Source: K189A clade bacterium (GTDB lineage: Bacteria > Pseudomonadota > Gammaproteobacteria > Pseudomonadales > Azotimanducaceae). From it: a stretch of DNA of 54,463 nt. Under the pieces are notes generated by a model. It did not search any database and had not been told where the DNA came from. It saw only the letters and a program-made list of their open reading frames with translations. The stretch lies in NCBI GenBank assembly GCA_902565895.1, contig CACFGV010000011.1, positions 1-54,463 on the forward strand, given 5' to 3'. This document shows, in pieces, positions 15,358-24,200 of the stretch. Made by a program: the position numbers and the translations under genes. The first letter of the stretch is position 1; each line of letters opens with the position of its first letter.

Positions 15358-17664
15358 ATGAAATTTGGCATTGGACAAAGTGTACCGCGCACAGAAGACC
15401 CGCGACTAATTACGGGTAACGGTCAATTTACTGACGACATCCAACTGCCTAACCAACTGCATATGCGTATATTGCGATCACCCTATGCTCACGGACGCAT
15501 TACCGAGTTAGATGTCAGTAACGTGCTCGCCACGCCAGGTGTGCACGGAGTGTATACAGCCCAAGACATCACGCAGTTAGGACCGTTACCGTGCCGGGCG
15601 CAGCTTAAAGATGCCAACGGCGAGCCTGCGTTCATTCCGCGACGACCGATTTTGGCTGAAGACAATGTGTTGTATGTAGGTCAGCCCATTGCGGCGGTTG
15701 TGGCAGAGACCCGCGACCAAGCTCAAGATGCAGTTGAAGCCATAGCCCTGAGTGTGGATGAACTGCCAGCGTGCAGTCAGCCTGAGTTGGCGTTAGACCC
15801 TGACACCCAGCCTTTGCATGCTGCCCATCCGAATAATCTATGCGTCCACTATCAACTTGGTGAAGCCAGTGCAGTAGAGGAAACTTTGGTCGCCAGCGCT
15901 CATCAGGTTGTTGTGGAACTGGTGAACAATCGTGTCGCCCCCAGCCCGTTGGAACCCCGCGCTAGTGTCGCCCAACCTACCGATCAGGGCCTAACCCTGT
16001 ATAACCCAAGCCAGGGTGCGGTGGCGCAAAAGGCGGTGTTGCGCAGTGTGTTTAAACACGCGGACTTGCCGTCGTTACGTGGTGACAAAGACATACGGGT
16101 GATCTCACCAGATACTGGTGGCGGTTTCGGTATTCGCGGCGAGGTGTCTGCAGAGGCCTGCTTAGTGCTGTTTGCGGCGGATCAACTCAATTGCCCGGTG
16201 CGCTACCTAGGGGATCGCAGCGAAATGTTCATTGCCGACGCCCATGGTCGCGACAACCTAACGACTGCAACCGCAGGCTTTGATGCGACAGGCAAGCTTA
16301 CTGCGCTGCGGGTTGAAACAACGGCCAACTTGGGCGCCTATTGCACAGCGGTTGGACCCTTTGTGCCGACTATGGCCGGCGGACGAATCGTCGGTTCTGC
16401 CTACCGCATTCCGCAGCTACACCACTCAGTGCGTTGTGTGTTCACCAACACTATGCCGGTGGCCGCCTATCGCGGTGCCGGACGACCAGAAGCTTGCTAT
16501 GTGATGGAACGGGTTATGGAGCGCGCCGCTCGGCAACTGGGCATCGATGGGGTGACGCTGCGCAAGATAAATTTCATCAGTGCCGAAGAAATGCCTTATA
16601 CCTTGCCCTCTGGCGTGGTCATCAGCAGTGGTGAATTCGCCCAAACAATGGATATGGCATTGGCTCAGGCAGACTGGCAAAACTATGCGGCCCGTGTTGC
16701 CGAAAGCAGTGCCAAAGGCCGGTTACGGGGCATCGGTTTGGGCTATTACATAGAGACCAGTGGCGGCGGTGTGGAGGAAGAAGCGCGCATTACGATACGA
16801 GAAGACGGTCAAATCGATGTCGTAGTAGGCACGTTTTCCCACGGCCAGGGTCATCGTACGGCCTATGCGCAAATCTTGAGTGAGGTTTTAGAAGTCGATT
16901 TCCAGCGCATTAACATCATTCAAGGCGACACTGATATGGTGGGTTTTGGTGGCGGCACTGGAGGTTCGCGCTCCTCCCAGATGGGTGGCGTTGCAGTACA
17001 AAAAGCCGGTAATGCGGTGGTCGATCAAGCCAAGCACATTGCTAGCGAGATGTTGCAGGTAGCGGTCAACAGTGTGGCGTATGAACAAGGTGAGTTTGTT
17101 ACCAGCGAGCACGACGCGACGGTGAGTTTGTCCCAAGTGGCGGCAGCGGCACGAAGCGAGCAGTTTGGCGGTGCTGGTTTGCAAACGACCTTGCGCTATA
17201 ACCGTGGTGAAGGCTTTACCTTTCCAAATGGTTGCCATGTAGCCGAGGTTGAAATTGACCCTGAAACGGGTGTCATCGAAATACTCAACTATTGTGCTAC
17301 CGATGATTGCGGTCGCGTAATCAACCCGCTGTTGGCGTCTGGTCAAGTGCATGGGGGAGTGGTGCAAGGGCTTGGCCAGGCGCTCTACGAATATGTCGTA
17401 TACGACGATGACGGTCAGCTTGTCAGCGGCAGTTTCATGGACTATGCCATGCCTAGAGCCGACCAGGTTGCAGATGTAGCAGTAGACTTTAACGAAGTGT
17501 TAGATCCAAATAACGAACTTGGGGTTAAAGGTATTGGCGAAGGCGGTGCCTGTGCAGCACCGTCTGCGGTGGTCAACGCGGTATTAGATGCGATGGCTTG
17601 TCGCGGTGTGGAAACCATCGACATGCCCATGACGCCGTTGCGAGTGTGGCAGGCCTTGCAATAG
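15358..17664 (+). CDS. Xanthine dehydrogenase/CO dehydrogenase-type molybdenum hydroxylase, large (molybdopterin-binding) subunit
   Basis: 768 residues. N-terminal domain GQSVPRTEDPRLITGNGQF is the CoxL/aldehyde-oxidase type. Moco domain follows: APSPLEPRASVA, SPDTGGGFGIRG, VAAYRGAGRPEACYVMER with AYRGAGR at 370-376 (the form II CoxL loop, not the form I CO-oxidising AYXCSFR), SHGQGHRTAYAQI, and the catalytic glutamate in GIGEGGACAAPSAV at residue 728. The enzyme would hydroxylate an aldehyde or N-heterocycle with water as oxygen donor, not CO. The small Fe-S (CoxS) and FAD (CoxM) subunits are not present anywhere in the window, so electron transfer partners must be elsewhere or replaced. No strong Shine-Dalgarno, consistent with coupling to the FAH gene 8 bp upstream. 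Confidence 0.92.
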   Translation: MKFGIGQSVPRTEDPRLITGNGQFTDDIQLPNQLHMRILRSPYAHGRITELDVSNVLATPGVHGVYTAQDITQLGPLPCRAQLKDANGEPAFIPRRPILAEDNVLYVGQPIAAVVAETRDQAQDAVEAIALSVDELPACSQPELALDPDTQPLHAAHPNNLCVHYQLGEASAVEETLVASAHQVVVELVNNRVAPSPLEPRASVAQPTDQGLTLYNPSQGAVAQKAVLRSVFKHADLPSLRGDKDIRVISPDTGGGFGIRGEVSAEACLVLFAADQLNCPVRYLGDRSEMFIADAHGRDNLTTATAGFDATGKLTALRVETTANLGAYCTAVGPFVPTMAGGRIVGSAYRIPQLHHSVRCVFTNTMPVAAYRGAGRPEACYVMERVMERAARQLGIDGVTLRKINFISAEEMPYTLPSGVVISSGEFAQTMDMALAQADWQNYAARVAESSAKGRLRGIGLGYYIETSGGGVEEEARITIREDGQIDVVVGTFSHGQGHRTAYAQILSEVLEVDFQRINIIQGDTDMVGFGGGTGGSRSSQMGGVAVQKAGNAVVDQAKHIASEMLQVAVNSVAYEQGEFVTSEHDATVSLSQVAAAARSEQFGGAGLQTTLRYNRGEGFTFPNGCHVAEVEIDPETGVIEILNYCATDDCGRVINPLLASGQVHGGVVQGLGQALYEYVVYDDDGQLVSGSFMDYAMPRADQVADVAVDFNEVLDPNNELGVKGIGEGGACAAPSAVVNAVLDAMACRGVETIDMPMTPLRVWQALQ

Positions 17665-17701
17665 CAAGACAGCCGACAATCCGAGTGAAGGAGAGGTTGA
17701 T

Positions 17702-19366
17702 ATGACGAGTGAATTTTCTGGCGCCGACCTAATTGCGGATGCGTTAGCCCAGTTGGAAGTGGAGCATGTTTTTGCCATTGTCAGCATTCACAACATGCCG
17801 ATGCTTGATGCCATTAATCGTCTTGGCAAAACCCAAATAATTGATGTGCGGCATGAACAAGCGGGTACCCATGCAGCGGACGGCTATGCTAGGGCAAGCG
17901 GCAAACTGGGCGTAATGATTGCCTCTACTGGGCCGGGGACATCGAATACAGTCACCGGCTTATACGAAGCACAATATGGCTCGTCGCGGGTATTAGTCAT
18001 TACTGGTCAAGCAGAAACAGCGTTTTACGGTAAAGGTTTGAGCTACGTGCACGAGGCAGAGAATCAGGTGCCCATGCTCGCCAGTGTCTGTCGGCGGGTG
18101 GAAAGTCCACGTCATGTCGACCAGCTTGGCAACGCTTTCAATGCCGTGGTTAACGATATGTTTACCGGTCGTGGTGCGCCAGGTGCGTTGGAAATTCCGA
18201 TCGATCTGCAATACGCGCAAACACAACCCACTGAGGTCACCTTACCCAAGGCGGAGCAATTTCAGCCTAATCCTGAGACTTTGGATAAGGCGGTAGAGAA
18301 AATCGCCGGAGCTCACAAACGCATCATCATTGCAGGCGGTGGTGTCATAGCAGCAGGTGCGCACGAAGAATTGCTGGCGTTAGCGGAACACTTGGATGCG
18401 CCGGTGGTGACTACGGTGGATGGTCGTGGGGTGATCCCGGAAACCCATCCGCTGTGCATCGGTAACTACTACAACTCTGCAGGCATGTATAACGCGCTGT
18501 TAGATGCAGACCTTACCCTGGCCATTGGGACTAAATTTGCTGTGGGTGTGGATGGGCAATTTGCCGCACAAACACCGCCTGGTGAACTGGTGCATATTGA
18601 TATCGACGGCAATATGATCGGTCGTACCCACACTGCTGATCTAGGGTTAGTCGCTGATGCAAAGCAAGCATTAGTCGGCATTAACGCGAGCCTGCAAAGC
18701 TTCTCTGCCAATGACAGTCAGTTTAATGATGGCATTTGGCAGGCCCGGGACGGCGTACGCGGCGCGATGCGCGCGCGGCTCGGTGACGATTGGCCCCAAG
18801 TCATGGATTGCATTCGCGACAAGTTGCCGGCCGACAGCGTCTTTGTGCGGGATCAAACCATTTCGGCTTACAACTGGGGTAACCAGCAGTTTCCTATTTT
18901 GCAACCGCGCACATCAATTAATCCCACGTCAGGTGCCATAGGCCCTGGGTTTCCTATGAGTGTTGGTGCGGCGATTGCCAGTCAGCGCAAAACGGTGGTG
19001 ATCCATGGCGATGGCGGTTTTATGTTCCACGCAACAGAACTGGCAACCTGCGCTCAGTATCAAGTGCCGCTGATTATTTGCGTCTTTAATGACTCTGGAT
19101 ATGGCGTGTTACGTTGGCTGCAACAAAATCGCTTTGGCCGCATCAATGAAACAGATCTGGGTAAAGTGGCCTTTGCGCAGATGGCCCACAGTATGGGGGT
19201 GCCTGGGCAACGGGTGGCCAGTGTTGATGAGTTTGCACAAGCAATGGACGAGGCCATGGCGGCAACGGGGCCGTATTTGATTGATATAGACATGGAGCAT
19301 TTTGCGCCCATGGAAATATCCGTCATGCCCAAGAAAAAAGCGGAAGTTGATCTTAAAGGCGGCTAA
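17702..19366 (+). CDS. Thiamine-diphosphate-dependent enzyme (acetolactate synthase/benzoylformate decarboxylase-like)
   Basis: 554 residues, RBS GAAGGAGAGG. Three-domain ThDP fold: N-terminal pyrimidine-binding domain with catalytic Glu52 in DVRHEQAGTHAADGYARASG, STGPGTSNTVTGLYEA; central domain RIIIAGGGVIAAGAHEELLALAEHLDAPVVTT; C-terminal PP domain with GDG at residues 436-438 (HGDGGFMFHATEL) and the matching NDSGYGVLR, the ThDP/Mg motif. It is a 2-oxo-acid decarboxylase or carboligase; neither ilvN-type regulatory subunit nor ilvC is nearby, so a catabolic role such as 2-oxo acid or acyloin cleavage is more likely than branched-chain synthesis. Stop TAA overlaps the next start (TAATG). Confidence 0.9.
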   Translation: MTSEFSGADLIADALAQLEVEHVFAIVSIHNMPMLDAINRLGKTQIIDVRHEQAGTHAADGYARASGKLGVMIASTGPGTSNTVTGLYEAQYGSSRVLVITGQAETAFYGKGLSYVHEAENQVPMLASVCRRVESPRHVDQLGNAFNAVVNDMFTGRGAPGALEIPIDLQYAQTQPTEVTLPKAEQFQPNPETLDKAVEKIAGAHKRIIIAGGGVIAAGAHEELLALAEHLDAPVVTTVDGRGVIPETHPLCIGNYYNSAGMYNALLDADLTLAIGTKFAVGVDGQFAAQTPPGELVHIDIDGNMIGRTHTADLGLVADAKQALVGINASLQSFSANDSQFNDGIWQARDGVRGAMRARLGDDWPQVMDCIRDKLPADSVFVRDQTISAYNWGNQQFPILQPRTSINPTSGAIGPGFPMSVGAAIASQRKTVVIHGDGGFMFHATELATCAQYQVPLIICVFNDSGYGVLRWLQQNRFGRINETDLGKVAFAQMAHSMGVPGQRVASVDEFAQAMDEAMAATGPYLIDIDMEHFAPMEISVMPKKKAEVDLKGG

Positions 19367-19710
19367 TGGCGTTACGTCTGCAAAAACCCTGGTTGTCGAG
19401 CGCTGAAGCATTGCGTCACGTGCGCGGTCAAATGGGCGTTTATCAATTGGCCAATGAAGCAGGTGAGGTGATCTTCGTCAGCTACGCTGGGGGGCGCAGT
19501 TTGGGGGGGTTGCGTGGCGAAATCAGTCGCAGTTTGACCGAGCAGGGTGAGGCGACTCAGGTGCGCTTTGAAATTACCACCAGTTACCTGAGCCGTTACA
19601 AAGAATTGCTTATGTTGCATCAAGCGGACCATGGCAGCTTACCTGTGCATGACCCTCAAGTTAGGTTAGGTAGGCTTAGTCCGGCAGGAGGGAGCGCGAA
19701 TGGATCTTAG
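19366..19710 (+). CDS. Small GIY-YIG-like domain protein
   Basis: 114 residues; start overlaps the preceding stop by 1 bp and its end overlaps the next gene by 11 bp, so it is embedded in the operon. GVYQLANEAGEVIFVSYAG then GLRGEISRSL resembles a degenerate GIY-YIG fold (GxYxL ... VxFVxYAG ... LRxEI), followed by VRFEITTSYLSRYKELLMLHQADHGSLP. The nuclease catalytic arginine/glutamate pattern is not clear, so it may be a structural or accessory protein. Proteins of this type appear next to acyl-CoA dehydrogenases in other bacteria in my memory, but I cannot check that. Confidence 0.65.
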   Translation: MALRLQKPWLSSAEALRHVRGQMGVYQLANEAGEVIFVSYAGGRSLGGLRGEISRSLTEQGEATQVRFEITTSYLSRYKELLMLHQADHGSLPVHDPQVRLGRLSPAGGSANGS

Positions 19711-20866
19711 TCTCACCGCTGAGCAAGAGCTGATAATTGGCATGGTGCGGCGTTTTGTGCGCGAAGAAATCTTGCCGTTAGAGCAACATTTGGACCCAGA
19801 CGCAGACGAACTGGAGGAACCAGATCGCTTACGGTTAATGGAAAAAACTAAGGAGATGGGGCTCTACGGGCTGGACATTCCACCCGAATACGGTGGCCCA
19901 GACATCGATCTGGTAACACGCACGCTTATTGCGGTGGAGATGTCTCAACACCGCGCGGGACTCTACGCGCCTTGTTATGGCACGTTTGGTGGCGCTGGAC
20001 TGGCGCAGTTGTTTGAGGCCACCGACGCCCAGAAAGAAAAGTACTTGTATCCAACCTTACGCGGCGAAAAACGCGGCTTCTTTGGTTTGTCCGAACCGTC
20101 CGGTGGTTCCGACCCTGCGCGTGCCATCCAAACCAAGGCGGTGCGGGATGGTGATGATTGGGTCATAAACGGCGGCAAGTTATGGATCAGTGGCGCCGAC
20201 AAAGCCGACTTTGGACTGGTCTTTGCGCGCACTGACAGTGACCAGGGCCGTAATGGCGTGACCTGTTTTATTGTTGATACTGATCAACCTGGCTTTCATG
20301 TCCGGCGGATCGTACATACGCTGCGCTCGGCTCATTACGCCACCGAACTGCAATTTGAAGATCTGCGGGTGTCCCAAGAGAACATTCTGGGCCAACTTAA
20401 TAAAGGTTTTGCCATCGCCAACGACCGCCTGACACGTCAGCGCATTCCTTACGCCGCCGGTTGCATTGGTGTTGCTATTAAGGCTCAAGAGATGGCGCTG
20501 GACTATGTACCTCAACGAGAAACCTTTGGCGCACCCCTGTCTACGCGGCAGTCTATTCAGTGGATGCTGGTAGACAATGACATCGACATTAAGCAGTCCC
20601 TGTGGATTATCTTAGAGGCTGCGGCTAAGGCTCAGCAGGGTGAAGGGTTCCGCAAAGAAGCCGCTATGGCCAAGCTGGTTGCGACAGAAGCGGGTGGCCG
20701 AGTTGTCGACCGCTGCATGCAAATGTTTGGCGGTCTCGGTGTAGCCAAGGACTTACCCTTTGAACGCTGGTACCGAGAAATGCGCATACGCCGCATAGGC
20801 GAGGGCCCCAGCGAAGTACAGCGACATGTGATTGCTAGAGAGCTGCTAGGGGCTTCGTTGCGCTAA
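19700..20866 (+). CDS. Acyl-CoA dehydrogenase family protein
   Basis: 388 residues, ATG with AGGAGGG upstream inside the end of the previous gene. N-terminal domain MDLSLTAEQELIIGMVRRFV; beta domain GFFGLSEPSGGSDPARAIQTKA and VINGGKLWISGADKADFGLVF; C-terminal domain RETFGAPLSTRQSIQWMLVDNDIDI, CMQMFGGLGVAKDLPFERWYREMRIRRIGEGPSEVQRHVIAREL. GEGPSEVQ is the canonical catalytic-base loop with the glutamate kept, so this one looks like an active dehydrogenase. Last gene of the operon; its 3' end overlaps the convergent sugar dehydrogenase gene by 32 bp. Confidence 0.94.
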   Translation: MDLSLTAEQELIIGMVRRFVREEILPLEQHLDPDADELEEPDRLRLMEKTKEMGLYGLDIPPEYGGPDIDLVTRTLIAVEMSQHRAGLYAPCYGTFGGAGLAQLFEATDAQKEKYLYPTLRGEKRGFFGLSEPSGGSDPARAIQTKAVRDGDDWVINGGKLWISGADKADFGLVFARTDSDQGRNGVTCFIVDTDQPGFHVRRIVHTLRSAHYATELQFEDLRVSQENILGQLNKGFAIANDRLTRQRIPYAAGCIGVAIKAQEMALDYVPQRETFGAPLSTRQSIQWMLVDNDIDIKQSLWIILEAAAKAQQGEGFRKEAAMAKLVATEAGGRVVDRCMQMFGGLGVAKDLPFERWYREMRIRRIGEGPSEVQRHVIARELLGASLR

Positions 20867-21965
20867 CGCGGTAAATAACGCCGGCCTTGTCATCTGAAAC
20901 GAGTAACCCGCCGTCTGGTGTTGGCAGCACATCATTGGGTCTGCCCCAGGCTTTCTGGCCCTCTAGCCAACCGGTAATAAAAGGCTGATAGGTGGGCTTA
21001 CCCGCAGAGTCGAATGTTGCAACGCTGACCTGATAACCGACTTTTTTGCTGCGATTCCACGAACCGTGTTCTGCAACGAACAGCGCGTTGCTGAAGGGTG
21101 CGGGAAATTGCTCCCCACGATAAAAGCTCATGCCTAGAACCGCCGCATGGGCTTGTACGCGTACGGCTGGGTCGACAAAGGCCAAACCTTGGGCGTCTGG
21201 GTGATCGCCGAATTTCGGGTCTTTGATGCGGCTACCGTCAGGTGCTGAGTGGATAAATGGGTAGCCATAGTGTGGCGCTTTCTTGGTATCCGCTGGAATT
21301 ACGTTCAACTCGTCGCTAGGGATGTCATCGCCCATCATGTCGCGACCGTTGTTGCTGACCCACAAATCATTGCTGCCGGGTTGCCAATCGAAACCAACGG
21401 AGTTGCGAATGCCGTGAGCGATGATGTCGGTCTCGCCACTGTTTGGGTCTAGGCGCAGCATGGTGGCAAATCGTGGGTCATCAGACAGACAGATGTTACA
21501 AGGGGCTCCGACGGGTAGATACAACTGGCCGTCTGGGCCAGCTTTAAGGTACTTCCAACCATGTTGGCGCTCCTTAGGGAGACTATTGGTGACGACGGTT
21601 GTGCGTGGGTTGCTGGTCAGTTGTTGATCGACATCAGCTACTTTATAAACGGTAGACACGGCCGCGATGTATAAATCGCTACCAAGCACCGCAATGCCGC
21701 TGGGCATATTCAGTCCTTTCAGCAGCGTAATGACTCGTGCATTCGCGGTGAAAGGCTCCAGTACGGCGTAGACTTTGCCCGCTTTGCGCGTACCGACAAT
21801 GAGATGGCCATTCTTGGTAAGCGCCATTTGTCTGGCATTTGGCACTGAAAACGGTAGGGTTTGAATGGCAAAACCGGGTGGTGTGGTCAGGCGTGGGTCC
21901 GCATTGGCCGCGGTTAAGGCGCCGGCCAAGGCAGCGAGGATGGCTAAAAAGGTAAGTTTGTTCAT
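20835..21965 (-). CDS. PQQ-dependent sugar dehydrogenase (glucose/sorbosone dehydrogenase type), exported
   Basis: About 376 residues from ATG 21965 (MNKLTFLAILAALAGALTAANA, a clean signal peptide); the frame goes up to 22061 but the added residues are not signal-like. Six-bladed beta-propeller signatures: GFAIQTLPFSVPNARQMALTKNGHLIVGTRKAGKVYAV, GLNMPSGIAVLGSDLYIAAVS, LKAGPDGQLYLPVGAPCNICLSDDPRFATMLRLDPNSGE, HGIRNSVGFDWQPGSNDLWVSNNGRDMMGDDIPSDELN and VAEHGSWNRSKKVGYQV. These match the soluble quinoprotein glucose dehydrogenase/L-sorbosone dehydrogenase family, periplasmic. PQQ use is inferred from the family only. Convergent 32-bp overlap with the acyl-CoA dehydrogenase gene. Confidence 0.87.
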   Translation of the reverse strand: MNKLTFLAILAALAGALTAANADPRLTTPPGFAIQTLPFSVPNARQMALTKNGHLIVGTRKAGKVYAVLEPFTANARVITLLKGLNMPSGIAVLGSDLYIAAVSTVYKVADVDQQLTSNPRTTVVTNSLPKERQHGWKYLKAGPDGQLYLPVGAPCNICLSDDPRFATMLRLDPNSGETDIIAHGIRNSVGFDWQPGSNDLWVSNNGRDMMGDDIPSDELNVIPADTKKAPHYGYPFIHSAPDGSRIKDPKFGDHPDAQGLAFVDPAVRVQAHAAVLGMSFYRGEQFPAPFSNALFVAEHGSWNRSKKVGYQVSVATFDSAGKPTYQPFITGWLEGQKAWGRPNDVLPTPDGGLLVSDDKAGVIYRVSATKPLAAL

Positions 21966-22100
21966 AGTTGAACTGTCGCAGAAAGCGTGAACCTGCTCAA
22001 TGGATTCACAGTTCACCGGGCCTATGTCGAATAACAATCTAAGCCGTATTGGTCGTAGCAACCCTTGGCTTGCCCAACGCTTTGCCGCACAGTTGCATTC

Positions 22101-24179
22101 ATGAGCCAGGACTTACTCACAGAGCAGATAAAAGACGCTATTCAGGGCGCCTATCGAACTTGGCTTAGTGCGCGAGATTTCAAACCGCGTCGTGGTCAGC
22201 GGGAAATGATCGCGCAGATTGCTCGCACGCTGGGTCAAGCCGAGTCGCGGGTCTGCGTGGTTGAAGCAGGCACCGGTACCGGTAAAACCGCAGCTTACTG
22301 TTTGGCGGCTATTCCTCTGGCCAGCACCATTGGCAAAACCGTCATAGTCAGTACCGCCACTGTCGCGCTGCAAGAGCAAGTGGTGCTGCAAGATCTACCG
22401 GATCTGAAACAGCGAGCCGGATTAGCGTTCAGTGTCAGTCTTGCCAAGGGTCGCGGGCGTTATATGTGTTTGAAGCGTTTGGACGATCACCTGAAGTATC
22501 AAGATCAGCAGGAGATACCGATCTTTGATGTCAGCAACGAAGACTTCTCGGTGTTGTATCAAGAGATGCTCAACCGATATTCTCAGGGCAGTTGGGATGG
22601 CGAGCTGGACAGTTGGGTAGAGCCGCTGCCTGACAGTGCCTGGACTGGGGTCACTACGGATCATCGCGGTTGCAGTAACAACCGCTGTTCTTTTTTCAAG
22701 CAATGCGCGTTTTTCCGTGCGCGTAATAACCTCGAGGGCGCGGATGTTATTGTCGCCAATCATGACTTGGTGTTGGCGGACTTAGCTTTGGGCGGCGGTG
22801 CGGTACTGCCTGCGCCAGAAGACTGTATTTACGTGTTTGATGAAGCGCATCACCTGGCAGATAAGACACAAAATCACTTTGCCAGTTCTGCGCGAATTCA
22901 GGGCACACTGCAATGGTTTGACAACATCAACAACGTTTTAGGTACGGCTACCCAGCGATTTGCACGTCCGGCGAATTTAGTGGGGTTGAGTACTAATGTT
23001 GCCTCCGAGACGACGGCGTTGGGTGATATTTTCACCGACTTATCCCAGGCATTATCGATACTGCCCTTTGAACCCCGTGACGAAGAGCGCGAGCTATATC
23101 GTTTTCCTCTGGGTGATGTGCCTGTCTCAATTGCCGAACTTTGCACAGCGGCGCTGCCGGGTATGCAAAGGCTATGTGACGGCATCGAACGCTTTCATGA
23201 ACTGCTCAGTGATGCGGTGGCGGGTAATCAAGATTGGGAAAAAGCGTTTGAAGCCGAGGATTGGCTGTTGCCGGTTGGTCAATTACAAGGTCGGGCTCTG
23301 GCCACTTTGAACTTGCTGCAAGACTACGCCCAAGGTGTAGAGCAAGGTCACCGTTGTGCGCGTTGGATCAACCGTAATCAATACGATGTTGAAATGGTCA
23401 GCGCGCCTATCGAGCCTGGGCATATTCTCAGCGAAGTGCTCTGGCAACGTTGCTATGGCTGCGTATGTACCTCGGCAACGCTTACTGCTTTGGGTAGCTT
23501 TCAGCGGTTTTTGGAGCGCTCGGGGCTGCCGCCAGATACCCCAGCAACCAGCATCGCCAGTCCGTTTAACTACCCAGAGATTGCGACATTTCATGTGCCG
23601 TCGATGCAGTCTGACCCCAGAGACTTTGATGCGCACAGCGACGAAGTCACGCGCTTGTTGCCAGATCTCTTGAGTCGCGAGCGTTCTGCATTGGTGCTAT
23701 TCACCTCATGGCGGCAGCTCAATGCGGTGGTTAAAGCCCTTCCCGAGGACCTTGCTGAAGGCTTATTGGTACAGGGCGATGGCAGCAAGCAAGCGTTGAT
23801 TGCCGAGCACCGCAGACGCATCGACGAGGGCGAGGCGTCGCATTTGGTGGGTGTGGCAAGTTTCTCTGAAGGTCTGGATTTGCCAGGGGACTACTGTCGC
23901 CATGTTGTCATCGTCAAACTGCCTTTCGCGGTACCTGATGACCCCATTGACCAAGCCATTGCTGAATGGGCTGAGGCCCAGGGCCGGAATGCCTTTTACG
24001 AAATATCGGTACCAGATGCGGCACTTAAGCTTGTGCAGGCCTGTGGCCGGCTAATTCGGCACGAACGTGATTATGGTACGGTGACCATGCTGGATAAGCG
24101 TATTGTTACCCAGCGTTATGGCCGTGCCTTGATCGAGTCGCTGCCGCCGTTTCGGCTAGATATTGCGTCTGTAAGTTAA
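22101..24179 (+). CDS. dinG: ATP-dependent DNA helicase DinG family
   Basis: About 692 residues from ATG 22101 (MSQDLLTEQIKDAI); the in-frame ATG at 22065 adds 12 residues without family match. Superfamily 2 XPD-like helicase: RGQREMIAQIARTL, Walker A AGTGTGKT (56-63), Fe-S cluster cysteines at about 123, 191, 196 and 202 (YMCLKR and GCSNNRCSFFKQCAFF), DEAH box at 247-250, and C-terminal motifs SALVLFTSWRQL, ASFSEGLDLPGDYCRHVVIVKLPFAVPDDP and QACGRLIRHERDYGTVTMLDKR. It unwinds 5'-3', resolving R-loops and other structures. In E. coli dinG is SOS-induced; I find no convincing LexA box directly upstream here. Confidence 0.93.
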   Translation: MSQDLLTEQIKDAIQGAYRTWLSARDFKPRRGQREMIAQIARTLGQAESRVCVVEAGTGTGKTAAYCLAAIPLASTIGKTVIVSTATVALQEQVVLQDLPDLKQRAGLAFSVSLAKGRGRYMCLKRLDDHLKYQDQQEIPIFDVSNEDFSVLYQEMLNRYSQGSWDGELDSWVEPLPDSAWTGVTTDHRGCSNNRCSFFKQCAFFRARNNLEGADVIVANHDLVLADLALGGGAVLPAPEDCIYVFDEAHHLADKTQNHFASSARIQGTLQWFDNINNVLGTATQRFARPANLVGLSTNVASETTALGDIFTDLSQALSILPFEPRDEERELYRFPLGDVPVSIAELCTAALPGMQRLCDGIERFHELLSDAVAGNQDWEKAFEAEDWLLPVGQLQGRALATLNLLQDYAQGVEQGHRCARWINRNQYDVEMVSAPIEPGHILSEVLWQRCYGCVCTSATLTALGSFQRFLERSGLPPDTPATSIASPFNYPEIATFHVPSMQSDPRDFDAHSDEVTRLLPDLLSRERSALVLFTSWRQLNAVVKALPEDLAEGLLVQGDGSKQALIAEHRRRIDEGEASHLVGVASFSEGLDLPGDYCRHVVIVKLPFAVPDDPIDQAIAEWAEAQGRNAFYEISVPDAALKLVQACGRLIRHERDYGTVTMLDKRIVTQRYGRALIESLPPFRLDIASVS

Positions 24180-24200
24180 ATCTATGCGCGGTATTGCTAC

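Noticed and set aside
21966-22100. SOS box upstream of dinG
   Set aside because: CTG/CAG pairs are spaced by 13 bp, not 10; no good LexA site found.
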